From NCBI RefSeq assembly GCF_042138895.1, contig NZ_JBHIKW010000006.1:186001-250000 (forward strand): 64,000 nucleotides of DNA, read 5' to 3'. Source of the DNA: Cedecea selenatireducens (GTDB lineage Bacteria > Pseudomonadota > Gammaproteobacteria > Enterobacterales > Enterobacteriaceae). Below the pieces are notes generated by a model. The model searched no databases. It had not been told where the DNA came from and saw nothing but the letters and a program-made list of their open reading frames with translations. Below are positions 50,739-59,626 of the stretch, piece by piece. The position numbers were made by a program, and so were the translations under genes. Position 1 is the first letter of the stretch. Each line of letters begins with the position of its first letter.

Positions 50739-51473
50739 ATGAGTTTTGAAGGAAAAATTGCGCTGGTAACCGGCGCTAGCCGTGGTATTGGCCGTGCTAT
50801 CGCTGAGACTTTAGTGGCTCGCGGTGCAAAAGTTATCGGTACCGCGACCAGCGAAAGCGGCGCGCAGGCCATCAGTGATTATCTGGGCGAAAACGGCAAA
50901 GGCTTCATGCTGAACGTGACCGATCCGGCTTCTATCGACGCCGTGCTGGACAGCATTCGCAAAGAGTTTGGCGAAGTCGATATTCTGGTGAACAACGCCG
51001 GGATCACTCGCGATAATCTGCTGATGCGCATGAAAGATGATGAGTGGAACGACATTGTCGAAACCAACCTGTCATCTGTTTTCCGTCTGTCAAAAGCGGT
51101 AATGCGAGCTATGATGAAAAAGCGTCATGGGCGTATTATCTCTATCGGTTCTGTGGTTGGTACCATGGGAAATGCTGGTCAGGCTAACTACGCTGCGGCG
51201 AAGGCTGGTTTGATTGGCTTCAGTAAATCGCTGGCGCGTGAAGTTGCGTCCCGCGGTATTACTGTGAACGTTGTTGCTCCGGGCTTTATTGAAACGGACA
51301 TGACGCGTGCGCTCTCTGATGAACAGCGTGCGGGTATTCTGGCGCAGGTTCCTGCGGGTCGCTTAGGCGGCGCAAATGAAATCGCCAGTGCTGTAGCATT
51401 TTTAGCCTCTGACGAAGCTGGGTACATCTCTGGTGAGACCCTTCACGTCAATGGCGGAATGTATATGGTTTAA
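50739..51473 (+). CDS. fabG: 3-oxoacyl-ACP reductase
   Basis: NADPH-dependent short-chain reductase of fatty-acid elongation, 244 aa (E. coli 244). It has the cofactor motif LVTGASRGIGRAIAETL, the NNAG motif and the catalytic Ser-Tyr-Lys set in IISIGSVVGTMGNAGQANYA followed by AAKAGLIGF. ATG 50739 has GACGAGGA upstream and matches family starts. Confidence 0.97.
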   Translation: MSFEGKIALVTGASRGIGRAIAETLVARGAKVIGTATSESGAQAISDYLGENGKGFMLNVTDPASIDAVLDSIRKEFGEVDILVNNAGITRDNLLMRMKDDEWNDIVETNLSSVFRLSKAVMRAMMKKRHGRIISIGSVVGTMGNAGQANYAAAKAGLIGFSKSLAREVASRGITVNVVAPGFIETDMTRALSDEQRAGILAQVPAGRLGGANEIASAVAFLASDEAGYISGETLHVNGGMYMV

Positions 51474-51627
51474 TCACGGTGAAAAATATTTGCGTTATTT
51501 GGGTGAATGCCCGCAAAATAGCGTAAAATCGTGGTTTGACCAGCCGGGATTTGGTTGCATCTTTTCAAACATTTTATACACTACGAAAACCATCGCGAAA
51601 GCGAGTTTTGATAGGAAATTTAAGAGT

Positions 51628-51864
51628 ATGAGCACTATCGAAGAACGCGTTAAGAAAATCATTGGCGAACAACTGGGCGTTAAGCAAGAAGAAGTAGTGA
51701 ACACCGCTTCCTTCGTTGAGGACCTGGGCGCTGATTCTCTTGACACCGTTGAGCTGGTAATGGCTCTGGAAGAAGAGTTTGATACTGAGATTCCGGACGA
51801 AGAAGCTGAGAAAATCACTACCGTTCAGGCTGCCATTGATTACATCAACGGTCACCAGGCGTAA
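51628..51864 (+). CDS. acpP: Acyl carrier protein
   Basis: Small acidic carrier of growing acyl chains, 78 aa with start Met. The phosphopantetheine serine lies in LGADSLDTVELVMALEEE. The whole sequence is nearly identical to E. coli ACP (MSTIEERVKKIIGEQLGVKQ). It is separated from fabG by 154 bases, which probably hold its own strong promoter, and is followed by an intrinsic terminator. Confidence 0.98.
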   Translation: MSTIEERVKKIIGEQLGVKQEEVVNTASFVEDLGADSLDTVELVMALEEEFDTEIPDEEAEKITTVQAAIDYINGHQA

Positions 51865-51875
51865 GTGAACATCTC

Positions 51876-51904
51876 CAGGCGGTCATTCGACCGCCTGAGT
51901 TTTA
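51876..51904 (+). terminator. Rho-independent terminator after acpP
   Basis: A 9-bp stem, CAGGCGGTC/GACCGCCTG, with an ATTC loop is followed by AGTTTTAT. It probably reduces transcription into fabF relative to the abundant acpP message. Confidence 0.85.
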
Positions 51905-51949
51905 TCTGAATTATCCCACTAGTATTTTATCCCTCCCTGGAGGACAAAC

Positions 51950-53191
51950 GTGTCTAAGCGTCGTGTAGTTGTGACCGGACTGGGCATGTTGTCTCCTGTC
52001 GGCAATACCGTAGAGTCTACCTGGAAAGCTCTCCTTGCCGGTCAGAGTGGCATCAGCCTGATCGACCATTTCGATACTAGCGCCTATGCAACGAAATTTG
52101 CTGGCTTAGTAAAGGATTTTAACTGTGAAGACATTATCTCGCGCAAAGATCAGCGCAAGATGGATGAATTCATTCAATATGGAATTGTTGCTGGCATTCA
52201 GGCCATGCAGGATTCTGGCCTGGAAGTAACGGAAGAAAATGCGACTCGTATCGGTGCTGCAATTGGCTCTGGTATCGGTGGCCTGACGCTTATCGAAGAG
52301 AACCACACCTCGTTAGTTAACGGTGGCCCTCGTAAGATCAGCCCGTTCTTCGTGCCTTCGACCATCGTCAACATGGTGGCAGGTCATCTGACCATTATGC
52401 TGGGTCTGCGTGGTCCGAGCATTTCCATTGCCACGGCTTGTACCTCTGGCGTGCACAATATCGGTCATGCGGCGCGTATTATTGCCTACAATGATGCCGA
52501 TGTGATGCTGGCCGGTGGCGCAGAGAAAGCCAGTAGCCCGCTGGGCGTGGGTGGTTTTGGCGCGGCTCGTGCACTGTCTACCCGTAACGATAACCCGCAA
52601 GCGGCAAGCCGCCCGTGGGATAAAGATCGTGATGGCTTCGTGCTGGGCGACGGCGCAGGCGTTATCGTGCTGGAAGAGTACGAACACGCGAAAAAACGCG
52701 GCGCGAAAATTTATGCGGAAGTTGTTGGTTTTGGGATGAGCAGCGATGCTTACCACATGACTTCTCCACCAGAAAACGGTGCAGGTGCTGCGCTGGCGAT
52801 GGAAAACGCACTGCGCGATGCAGGGATCTCTGCGGGGCAGATTGGCTACGTCAACGCCCACGGAACCTCAACGCCAGCAGGCGATAAAGCCGAAACGCAG
52901 GCGGTTAAGTCTATCTTTGGTGCTGATGCGAGCCGCGTAATGGTGAGCTCAACCAAATCGATGACCGGCCACCTGTTAGGCGCGGCGGGGGCAGTAGAGT
53001 CCATCTACTCAATCCTTGCGCTGCGCGATCAGGCTGTTCCGCCGACCATCAACCTCGATAACCCGGATGTTGGCTGCGACCTCGACTTTGTGCCGCACGA
53101 AGCTCGCCAGGTTAGCGGTATGGAGTACACCCTGTGTAACTCCTTCGGTTTCGGTGGTACTAACGGTTCTCTGATCTTCAAGAAGGTCTAA
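51950..53191 (+). CDS. fabF: 3-oxoacyl-ACP synthase II (KASII)
   Basis: Condensing enzyme that elongates palmitoleate to cis-vaccenate and adjusts membrane fluidity with temperature, 413 aa (E. coli 413). The Cys-His-His triad is visible: ATACTSGVHNIGHAARII, YVNAHGTSTPAGDKAETQ and STKSMTGHLLGAAGAVES. It uses a GTG start at 51950 with TGGAGGA upstream. It ends the fab cluster. A structured 255-base spacer precedes pabC. Confidence 0.97.
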   Translation: MSKRRVVVTGLGMLSPVGNTVESTWKALLAGQSGISLIDHFDTSAYATKFAGLVKDFNCEDIISRKDQRKMDEFIQYGIVAGIQAMQDSGLEVTEENATRIGAAIGSGIGGLTLIEENHTSLVNGGPRKISPFFVPSTIVNMVAGHLTIMLGLRGPSISIATACTSGVHNIGHAARIIAYNDADVMLAGGAEKASSPLGVGGFGAARALSTRNDNPQAASRPWDKDRDGFVLGDGAGVIVLEEYEHAKKRGAKIYAEVVGFGMSSDAYHMTSPPENGAGAALAMENALRDAGISAGQIGYVNAHGTSTPAGDKAETQAVKSIFGADASRVMVSSTKSMTGHLLGAAGAVESIYSILALRDQAVPPTINLDNPDVGCDLDFVPHEARQVSGMEYTLCNSFGFGGTNGSLIFKKV

Positions 53192-53202
53192 CCGTTTCTG
53201 AA

Positions 53203-53222
53203 AGGGCCCGCTTACGGGCCCT
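53203..53222. terminator. GGGCCC hairpin after fabF
   Basis: AGGGCCC/GGGCCCT stem with a GCTTAC loop, 12 bases after the fabF stop. No T-run follows. A near-copy lies at 53351-53370. Confidence 0.55.
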
Positions 53223-53233
53223 CAGATTGATGA

Positions 53234-53266
53234 CAAACAGCCGAAAACGTGGTTTTCGACTGTTTG
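53234..53266. repeat. Long inverted repeat in the fabF-pabC spacer
   Basis: Fifteen-base arms (CAAACAGCCGAAAAC and GTTTTCGACTGTTTG) with one non-Watson-Crick position flank a 3-base loop. It would be a very stable RNA hairpin. It is bracketed by two GGGCCC hairpins about 130 bases apart. No gene is visible in 53192-53446. Confidence 0.6.
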
Positions 53267-53350
53267 GGGCAAGCCAGTGAACACAATTCATTGTTTTTAT
53301 AAGTCCCGGGTCGGGGCATTTTGAAGCAATGAACTTCGCTAGCCGTCTCA

Positions 53351-53370
53351 GGGGCCCTTACGGGCCCTTT
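53351..53370 (+). terminator. Second GGGCCC hairpin, with T-run
   Basis: GGGGCCC TTAC GGGCCC-type stem followed by TTTT, about 80 bases before pabC. This one fits an intrinsic terminator better than the first copy at 53203. Confidence 0.65.
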
Positions 53371-53446
53371 TGCTGTTCAGAATTCCCCTCTTGTCGCCCG
53401 CGAATCCCTCTGGCAACCTTACGTTTCCGTCACCTGAGGAATCTCT

Positions 53447-54247
53447 ATGTTTCTTATCAATGGTCAGTGGCAGGACGCACTCCCGGCAAACGACCGGGCG
53501 ATTCAGTTTGGCGATGGCTGTTTTACCACGGCAAGCGTCATCGACGGCGCCGTTCGCTTTCAGGCCGATCATCTTCGCCGTCTGCAGCAGGCCTGCGAGG
53601 CGCTGACGATCGCGCCGGTTGACTGGGGCAGGCTCAACGAAGAGATGACTATGCTGGCAGCATCCGAATCCCGTGCCGTTCTGAAGGTGATTATTTCTCG
53701 TGGGGCCGGCGGGCGCGGCTATAGCGCCTCAAATTGTACGCAGCCTACGCGAATGCTTTCCCTCTCGCCTTATCCTGCTTTTTACTCCGCCTGGCGCGGG
53801 CAGGGGATTACGTTGGCGCTCAGCCCGGTAAAATTAGGGATCAATCCTGCCCTGGCAGGCATTAAACATCTTAACCGGCTTGAACAGGTGCTTATCCGTA
53901 CGCATCTTGAACAGACGACTGCCCAGGAGGCGCTGGTTCTTGACAGCCAGGGGAGCCTGGTGGAATGCTGTGCGGCTAATTTATTCTGGCGCAAAGGACG
54001 TGACGTTTACACCCCGCGTATCGACGGTGCAGGCGTTAATGGCACCATGCGGCAGCGCATCATTTCGCATCTCAGCGGTTCCCCATGGAGGATCCATGAG
54101 GTCAGCGAAGGGCCAGAAACTCTGGCGGGTGCGGATGAGGTCATTATTTGCAACGCGCTGATGCCGGTGGTGCCGGTAAACCAGGCCCAGGACTGGCAGT
54201 ATACGTCGCGCGAGCTTTACCGTTTTTTAGCCCCACTTTGTGAGTAA
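53447..54247 (+). CDS. pabC: Aminodeoxychorismate lyase
   Basis: PLP-dependent fold-type IV enzyme that releases p-aminobenzoate and pyruvate from aminodeoxychorismate in folate synthesis. The product is 266 aa (E. coli 269). The cofactor lysine is in LAGIKHLNRLEQVLIRTH. Conserved parts are NDRAIQFGDGCFTTASVIDG and ETLAGADEVIICNALMPVVP. It starts an operon with mltG, tmk, holB and ycfH. Confidence 0.94.
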   Translation: MFLINGQWQDALPANDRAIQFGDGCFTTASVIDGAVRFQADHLRRLQQACEALTIAPVDWGRLNEEMTMLAASESRAVLKVIISRGAGGRGYSASNCTQPTRMLSLSPYPAFYSAWRGQGITLALSPVKLGINPALAGIKHLNRLEQVLIRTHLEQTTAQEALVLDSQGSLVECCAANLFWRKGRDVYTPRIDGAGVNGTMRQRIISHLSGSPWRIHEVSEGPETLAGADEVIICNALMPVVPVNQAQDWQYTSRELYRFLAPLCE

Positions 54248-54257
54248 CCGATTACCG

Positions 54258-55280
54258 ATGAAAAAGATTTTACGTTTCTTTCTGGTTCTGTTGATTGTCC
54301 TGGGAATCGCCGCCGGGGCTGGCATGTGGAAGGTACGCCAGCTGGCAAAAGCGCCGCTGCCGATCAATCAGGAAACCATTTTCACGCTGAAGCAGGGCAC
54401 CGGGCGCCTGGCGCTGGGCACCCAGCTTTATGAAGAGAAACTGATCGTGCGACCGCGTGTCTTTCAGTGGCTGCTGCGCGTAGAGCCTGAGCTGGCGAAT
54501 TTTAAGGCGGGTACCTATCGCCTCACGCCGGGGATGACGGTCACCGACATGCTGCACCTGCTCGCCAGCGGAAAAGAAGCCCAGTTCCCGCTGCGATTGG
54601 TTGAAGGTATGCGCCTGAGCGATTTACTCGAACAGCTGCGTGACGCGCCTTATATTCAGCACACGCTAAAAGACGACAGCTATGCGACCGTGGCGGAAAC
54701 GCTCAAATTTGAGCACCCGGAGTGGGTTGAAGGCTGGTTCTACCCGGACACCTGGATGTACACCGCCAATACCACGGACGTTGCCTTGCTCAAGCGCGTT
54801 CATCAAAAAATGGTCAAAGCTGTGGCACAAGCATGGGAAAGCAAGGTCGACGGTTTACCGTACAAAACTGAAAACGACCTGGTGACCATGGCCTCAATTA
54901 TTGAGAAAGAGACCGCGGTGGCGGGTGAGCGTGACCAGGTCGCTTCTGTCTTTATCAACCGCCTGCGCATCGGCATGCGTCTGCAGACCGATCCAACCGT
55001 TATCTACGGGATGGGCGACAGCTATAATGGTAAGCTAACGCGCAAAGATCTCGAGACGCCGACGCCTTATAACACCTATGTGATTAGCGGCATGCCGCCG
55101 GGGCCGATTGCCGTGCCGAGCGAGGCGTCTTTGCAGGCGGCCGCGCACCCGGCTAAAACGCCGTATCTCTATTTTGTTGCTGATGGTAAGGGCGGCCATA
55201 CCTTTAGCACTAACCTCGCCAGCCATAACAAGGCGGTACAGGTTTATATCAAAGCTCTCAAGGATAAGAATGGACAGTAA
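54258..55280 (+). CDS. mltG: Endolytic murein transglycosylase MltG
   Basis: Inner-membrane lytic transglycosylase thought to end nascent glycan strands, 340 aa (E. coli 340). It has one N-terminal TM segment (FFLVLLIVLGIAAGAGMWKV), a LysM-like region (LKQGTGRLALGTQLYEEK) and the YceG domain with the catalytic glutamate in MASIIEKETAVAGERDQVAS. NRLRIGMRLQTDPTVIYGMG follows. ATG 54258 (MKKILRFF) matches the family; GTG 54240 is in frame and overlaps pabC. Its end overlaps tmk by 11 bases. Confidence 0.94.
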   Translation: MKKILRFFLVLLIVLGIAAGAGMWKVRQLAKAPLPINQETIFTLKQGTGRLALGTQLYEEKLIVRPRVFQWLLRVEPELANFKAGTYRLTPGMTVTDMLHLLASGKEAQFPLRLVEGMRLSDLLEQLRDAPYIQHTLKDDSYATVAETLKFEHPEWVEGWFYPDTWMYTANTTDVALLKRVHQKMVKAVAQAWESKVDGLPYKTENDLVTMASIIEKETAVAGERDQVASVFINRLRIGMRLQTDPTVIYGMGDSYNGKLTRKDLETPTPYNTYVISGMPPGPIAVPSEASLQAAAHPAKTPYLYFVADGKGGHTFSTNLASHNKAVQVYIKALKDKNGQ

Positions 55281-55908
55281 ATTTATCGTCATCGAAGGAC
55301 TGGAAGGCGCGGGGAAAACCAACGCCCATAACGTGGTTGTGGCGACGTTAAAAGAGCTGGGTATCAGCGAGATGACTTTTACGCGTGAGCCCGGCGGCAC
55401 GCCGCTCGCTGAACGCCTGCGCGAGCTAACGCTCAACAACGCCGGCATCGGCGATGAGAAGGTGACCGATAAAGCAGAGGTGCTGATGTTTTACGCGGCA
55501 CGCATCCAACTGGTAGAGACGGTTATCAAACCGGCATTGGCGCGCGGTAGCTGGGTTATTGGCGACCGCCACGATCTCTCCACCCAGGCGTATCAGGGGG
55601 GAGGGCGTCAGATTGACCAGAACCTGCTGATGGCGCTGCGCAATACCGTGCTGGGTGATTTTTATCCTGACCTGACAATTTATCTCGACGTGACGCCGGA
55701 AGTAGGCCTGACGCGCGCGCGCGCTCGTGGCGAGCTTGACCGCATTGAGCAGGAATCAATCGACTTCTTTAACCGTACTCGTGCTCGCTATCTGGAACTG
55801 GCCAACAGCGACAGACGCATTAAAACTATCGATGCGACTCAGCCGTTGGATGACGTTTCCCTGGCCGTGCGCGAGGCCGTTCTGAGCTGGTTCCGGGAGC
55901 AAAAATAG
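55270..55908 (+). CDS. tmk: Thymidylate kinase
   Basis: Phosphorylates dTMP to dTDP, 212 aa (E. coli 213). The P-loop is EGLEGAGKTNAHNVV, where E. coli has GKTTARN; the change follows the catalytic GKT and should be tolerated. DR[YH]-type motif is GDRHDLSTQAYQGGGRQ, and the LID carries RARARGELDRIEQES. The start lies inside the 3' end of mltG, and the stop overlaps the holB start by one base. Confidence 0.95.
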   Translation: MDSKFIVIEGLEGAGKTNAHNVVVATLKELGISEMTFTREPGGTPLAERLRELTLNNAGIGDEKVTDKAEVLMFYAARIQLVETVIKPALARGSWVIGDRHDLSTQAYQGGGRQIDQNLLMALRNTVLGDFYPDLTIYLDVTPEVGLTRARARGELDRIEQESIDFFNRTRARYLELANSDRRIKTIDATQPLDDVSLAVREAVLSWFREQK

Positions 55909-56915
55909 TGAAATGGTATCCGTGGCTACGCGGCGCGTTTGAGCAGCTTATCGGCCAGTATCAGGCCGGCCGCGGACATCATGCTCTGTTGGTTCATGCC
56001 CTACCGGGGTTGGGCGATGATGCCTTAATCTACGCCCTCTGCCGCTGGCTGATGTGCCAAAGCCCGGAAGGCAACAAAAGCTGCGGCCGCTGCCATAGCT
56101 GCCAGCTGATGCAGGCGGGAACGCATCCCGACAGCTACTCCCTTGAGGTAGAAAAGGGCAAATCAAGCCTCGGGATTGATGCGGTTCGCGTCATTACCGA
56201 AAAGCTTTACGGTCATGCCCAGCAGGGCGGGGCCAAAGTTGTCTGGCTTAAAGATGCCGATATGCTGACCGAAGCCGCGGCGAACGCGCTGCTGAAAACG
56301 CTGGAAGAACCGCCGAAAAATACCTGGTTCTTTCTGAGCAGCCGCGAGCCTGCGCATTTGCCCGCGACGTTGCGCAGCCGCTGCCTTTACTGGCACCTTG
56401 CGCCGCCGGACGAAGGTTTTTCTCTTGCGTGGCTGGGGCGTGAAATAACTATGTCCGCAGAGGAGCTGCAGGCTGCTTTACGCCTCAGCTCTGGGGCGCC
56501 CGCCGCCGCGCTTGCCCTCCTGCAGCCGGACCAGTGGAAGGCCCGCCAGCAGCTTTGTGAGAAGCTGACTCAGGCGGAGGATGCCGGCAATATGCTGGCA
56601 CTGCTACCGGCGTTGAATCATGAGGACGCCGCTCGCCGCCTTCACTGGCTGTGCGCGCTGCTTCTGGATGCTCTCAAGTGGCAGCAGGGCGCCGGGGCCT
56701 GGTTAACAAATGCTGATATGCAGCCGTTAGTCGCCAGGCTTAGCGCCCGATATTCTGCTGCCGTATTGCAGAGCCTTTTACACCATTTGTTCACCTGTCG
56801 CGAAGAGCTGCTCAACGTGGTGGGTGTTAACCGCGAGCTGTTGCTCACGGAAAGCCTTCTTACGTGGGAGCGTCTGGCAAGGCCTGGCGCACTGCTTCAC
56901 TCACATCATCTCTAA
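55908..56915 (+). CDS. holB: DNA polymerase III subunit delta'
   Basis: Clamp-loader subunit that helps load the beta sliding clamp, 335 aa (E. coli 334). It has an AAA+ fold with a degenerate nucleotide site, the zinc-binding cysteines in CQSPEGNKSCGRCHSCQLMQ and the conserved EAAANALLKTLEEPPKNTWF. The SRC motif appears in ATLRSRCLYWHL. It uses a GTG start sharing one base with the tmk stop. Confidence 0.95.
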   Translation: MKWYPWLRGAFEQLIGQYQAGRGHHALLVHALPGLGDDALIYALCRWLMCQSPEGNKSCGRCHSCQLMQAGTHPDSYSLEVEKGKSSLGIDAVRVITEKLYGHAQQGGAKVVWLKDADMLTEAAANALLKTLEEPPKNTWFFLSSREPAHLPATLRSRCLYWHLAPPDEGFSLAWLGREITMSAEELQAALRLSSGAPAAALALLQPDQWKARQQLCEKLTQAEDAGNMLALLPALNHEDAARRLHWLCALLLDALKWQQGAGAWLTNADMQPLVARLSARYSAAVLQSLLHHLFTCREELLNVVGVNRELLLTESLLTWERLARPGALLHSHHL

Positions 56916-56925
56916 GAGTATTACT

Positions 56926-57720
56926 ATGTTTCTGGTCGACTCACACTGCCATCTCGATGGCCTGGATTATCAATCCCTGCATAAAAACGTTGATGACGTT
57001 CTGGACAAAGCCGCCGCCAGGGACGTGAAGTTTTGCCTGGCCGTTGCCACGACCCTGGAAGGTTACCGCGGCATGCGCGAGCTGGTGGGCGAGCGCGATA
57101 ACGTGGCCTTCTCGTGTGGCGTGCATCCACTGAATCAGGATGAAGAGTACGACGTTGAAGATCTGCGCCGTCTGGCCGCCGAGCCGGGCGTTATCGCGAT
57201 GGGGGAAACGGGGCTGGATTACTTCTATACGCCGGAAACAAAACCGCGCCAGCAGGAATCGTTTCGTCACCACATTCGTATCGGTCGCGAGCTGAACAAG
57301 CCGGTGATTGTGCATACCCGTGATGCCCGCGCCGATACCCTGAGCATTCTGCAGGAAGAAAAAGTGACAGAGTGCGGTGGGGTACTACACTGTTTCACGG
57401 AAGACAGAGAAACGGCGGGCAAGCTGCTGGATATGGGGTTTTATATTTCGTTCTCCGGCATTGTGACCTTCCGCAATGCCGAGCAGCTGCGTGATGCGGC
57501 GCGTTATGTGCCGCTGGACAGAATGCTGGTGGAAACGGACTCGCCGTATCTTGCGCCGGTGCCGCATCGCGGCAAAGAAAACCAGCCGGCCATGACGCGC
57601 GATGTGGCCGAGTATATGGCCGTATTGAAGGGCGTTTCGCTGGAAGAACTGGCGACCGCGACGACGCAGAACTTTGCTGATTTGTTCCACATCCCCTTGT
57701 CCCGCCTGCAATCTCTCTGA
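56926..57720 (+). CDS. ycfH: TatD family metal-dependent hydrolase YcfH
   Basis: Predicted metal-dependent deoxyribonuclease of the TatD family, 264 aa (E. coli 265). Metal ligands are visible: VDSHCHLDGLDY, MGETGLDYFY, IVHTRDARADT, GVLHCFTEDRE and LVETDSPYLAPVPHRG. ATG 56926 begins MFLVDSHCH, as in the family, 10 bases after holB. It is the last gene of the pabC-ycfH operon. Confidence 0.95.
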   Translation: MFLVDSHCHLDGLDYQSLHKNVDDVLDKAAARDVKFCLAVATTLEGYRGMRELVGERDNVAFSCGVHPLNQDEEYDVEDLRRLAAEPGVIAMGETGLDYFYTPETKPRQQESFRHHIRIGRELNKPVIVHTRDARADTLSILQEEKVTECGGVLHCFTEDRETAGKLLDMGFYISFSGIVTFRNAEQLRDAARYVPLDRMLVETDSPYLAPVPHRGKENQPAMTRDVAEYMAVLKGVSLEELATATTQNFADLFHIPLSRLQSL

Positions 57721-57863
57721 AATCCATAGTTATTTTAAAGCTCGTAATTAATAGCCTAAGCGAGTAAAGTGCACCGCCATAAAATGGGCGGTGCATGCTC
57801 GTTTTGAATCATTTGTACGCGTGTTATGTAAATTAATGAAAGTTTTTCGCGCGGCTGGCTGAG

Positions 57864-57885
57864 AAACGTGATAGCCGTCAAACAA
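57864..57885 (+). promoter_or_regulatory. CRP site of ptsG
   Basis: The stretch around ACGTGATAGCCGTCAAAC matches the CRP-activated site of E. coli ptsG (TGTGA-N6-TCACA type). It lies about 140 bases before the ptsG start and just upstream of the Mlc site. Confidence 0.8.
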
Positions 57886-57896
57886 AATTTTCGTTA

Positions 57897-57921
57897 TTTA
57901 TTTTACTCTGCGTAATAAATA
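57897..57921 (+). promoter_or_regulatory. Mlc operator of ptsG
   Basis: TTATTTTACTCTGCG followed by TAATAAATA is the Mlc (DgsA) operator, nearly identical to that of E. coli ptsG. Mlc represses ptsG until glucose transport sequesters it. Confidence 0.82.
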
Positions 57922-57989
57922 AAAGGACACTTAGATGTCCTGTTTATGAACCGGTTCTCCCCCCGGTTCGATGCGTAAATGCGTACAAA

Positions 57990-58021
57990 AAAAGCACAAA
58001 TACTCAGGAGCACTCTCTATT
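57990..58021 (+). promoter_or_regulatory. ptsG leader with SgrS sRNA pairing site and ribosome site
   Basis: The segment ACTCAGGAGCACTCTC just before the ATG is the sequence paired by the small RNA SgrS in E. coli, which blocks translation during sugar-phosphate stress. It is conserved here together with the AGGAG ribosome site. sgrS itself is not in the window. Confidence 0.75.
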
Positions 58022-59455
58022 ATGTTTAAGAATGCATTTGCTAACCTGCAAAAGGTGGGTAAATCGCTGATGCTGCCAGTATCCGTACTGCCTATCGCAG
58101 GTATTCTGCTAGGCGTCGGTTCTGCAAACTTCAGCTGGCTGCCGGTTGTTGTATCCCATGTTATGGCGGAAGCGGGCGGTTCTGTCTTCGCCAACATGCC
58201 GCTTATCTTTGCTATCGGTGTTGCGCTGGGCTTCACTAATAACGACGGCGTGTCTGCTCTGGCTTCAGTCGTGGCCTATGGCATCATGGTGAAAACCATG
58301 GCCGTGGTTGCGCCTTTGGTTCTGCACCTGCCTGCGGAAGAAATTGCCGCTAAACACCTGGCGGACACCGGCGTTCTCGGCGGTATCATCTCCGGTGCAA
58401 TTGCCGCATACATGTTTAACCGTTTCTACCGCATCAAGCTGCCTGAGTATCTGGGCTTCTTCGCCGGTAAACGCTTTGTGCCGATCATCTCCGGCCTGGC
58501 CGCTATCTTCACCGGTATTGTGCTGTCCTTCATCTGGCCACCAATCGGTACGGCTATTCAGACCTTCTCTCAGTGGGCTGCATACCAGAACCCGGTCGTT
58601 GCCTTCGGTATCTATGGCTTCATCGAGCGCTGCCTGGTACCGTTTGGTCTGCACCATATCTGGAACGTTCCATTCCAGATGCAGATTGGTGAATACACCA
58701 ATGCTGCGGGCCAGGTGTTCCACGGTGATATCCCACGTTATATGGCAGGCGACCCAACTGCGGGCAAACTGTCCGGTGGCTTCCTGTTCAAAATGTACGG
58801 CCTGCCGGCTGCGGCGATTGCTATCTGGCACTCTGCTAAACCAGAGAACCGTGCAAAAGTGGGCGGGATCATGATCTCCGCCGCGCTGACTTCGTTCCTG
58901 ACCGGTATCACCGAGCCAATCGAATTCTCCTTCATGTTCGTGGCGCCGATCCTGTACGTGATTCACGCGATTCTGGCGGGTCTGGCATTCCCAATCTGTA
59001 TTCTGCTGGGTATGCGTGACGGGACGTCGTTCTCTCACGGTCTGATTGACTTCATCGTGCTGAGCGGTAACAGCAGCAAACTGTGGCTGTTCCCAATTGT
59101 CGGTATCTGCTACGCGATCGTGTATTACACCATCTTCCGCGTACTGATTAAGGCACTGGATCTGAAAACCCCGGGTCGTGAAGACGCCACCGCAGAAACC
59201 ACCGCTGGCGTCACCAGCGAAATGGCTCCTGCCCTGGTTAGCGCTTTCGGCGGTAAAGAAAACATCACTAACCTCGACGCTTGTATCACCCGTCTGCGTG
59301 TTAGCGTGGCCGACGTTGCCAAAGTCGACCAGGCTGGCCTGAAGAAGCTGGGTGCAGCAGGTGTAGTTGTCGCAGGTTCCGGCGTTCAGGCTATTTTCGG
59401 CACCAAGTCCGATAACCTGAAAACCGAAATGGATGAGTGGATCCGTAACAACTAA
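58022..59455 (+). CDS. ptsG: PTS glucose transporter subunit IIBC
   Basis: Glucose-specific permease of the phosphotransferase system, 477 aa (E. coli 477). The N-terminal EIIC domain has about ten hydrophobic segments (KVGKSLMLPVSVLPIAGILL, RCLVPFGLHHIWNVPFQMQI, GITEPIEFSFMFVAPILYVI). The C-terminal EIIB domain has the phosphorylated cysteine in NITNLDACITRLRVSVADV. ATG 58022 follows AGGAG. CRP, Mlc and SgrS sites precede it. In E. coli fhuE follows; here hinT does. Confidence 0.97.
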   Translation: MFKNAFANLQKVGKSLMLPVSVLPIAGILLGVGSANFSWLPVVVSHVMAEAGGSVFANMPLIFAIGVALGFTNNDGVSALASVVAYGIMVKTMAVVAPLVLHLPAEEIAAKHLADTGVLGGIISGAIAAYMFNRFYRIKLPEYLGFFAGKRFVPIISGLAAIFTGIVLSFIWPPIGTAIQTFSQWAAYQNPVVAFGIYGFIERCLVPFGLHHIWNVPFQMQIGEYTNAAGQVFHGDIPRYMAGDPTAGKLSGGFLFKMYGLPAAAIAIWHSAKPENRAKVGGIMISAALTSFLTGITEPIEFSFMFVAPILYVIHAILAGLAFPICILLGMRDGTSFSHGLIDFIVLSGNSSKLWLFPIVGICYAIVYYTIFRVLIKALDLKTPGREDATAETTAGVTSEMAPALVSAFGGKENITNLDACITRLRVSVADVAKVDQAGLKKLGAAGVVVAGSGVQAIFGTKSDNLKTEMDEWIRNN

Positions 59456-59475
59456 GTTTGTTCGGGGAGCGATAA

Positions 59476-59499
59476 GGGAGGCGAAAGCCTCCCTTTTTT
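59476..59499 (+). terminator. Rho-independent terminator after ptsG
   Basis: A 7-bp stem, GGGAGGC/GCCTCCC, with a GAAA tetraloop is followed by six T residues. Confidence 0.92.
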
Positions 59500-59626
59500 G
59501 TTGCTGACAAAGCATGAATTTGTTTTAAAGGTCAGCACTTAACCAAAGAAAAGCGTTCAGAAGGTTGAGTCAAATGAGCGCCTCGCTCATACTCCCATCA
59601 CCGTTTTCTCCTTCAAGGAACAGGTC

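Noticed and set aside
58265..59515. Long open frame (416 codons) antisense to ptsG
   Set aside because: Mirror frame of a highly conserved, codon-biased gene. The translated sequence looks like no protein, and it has no ribosome site.
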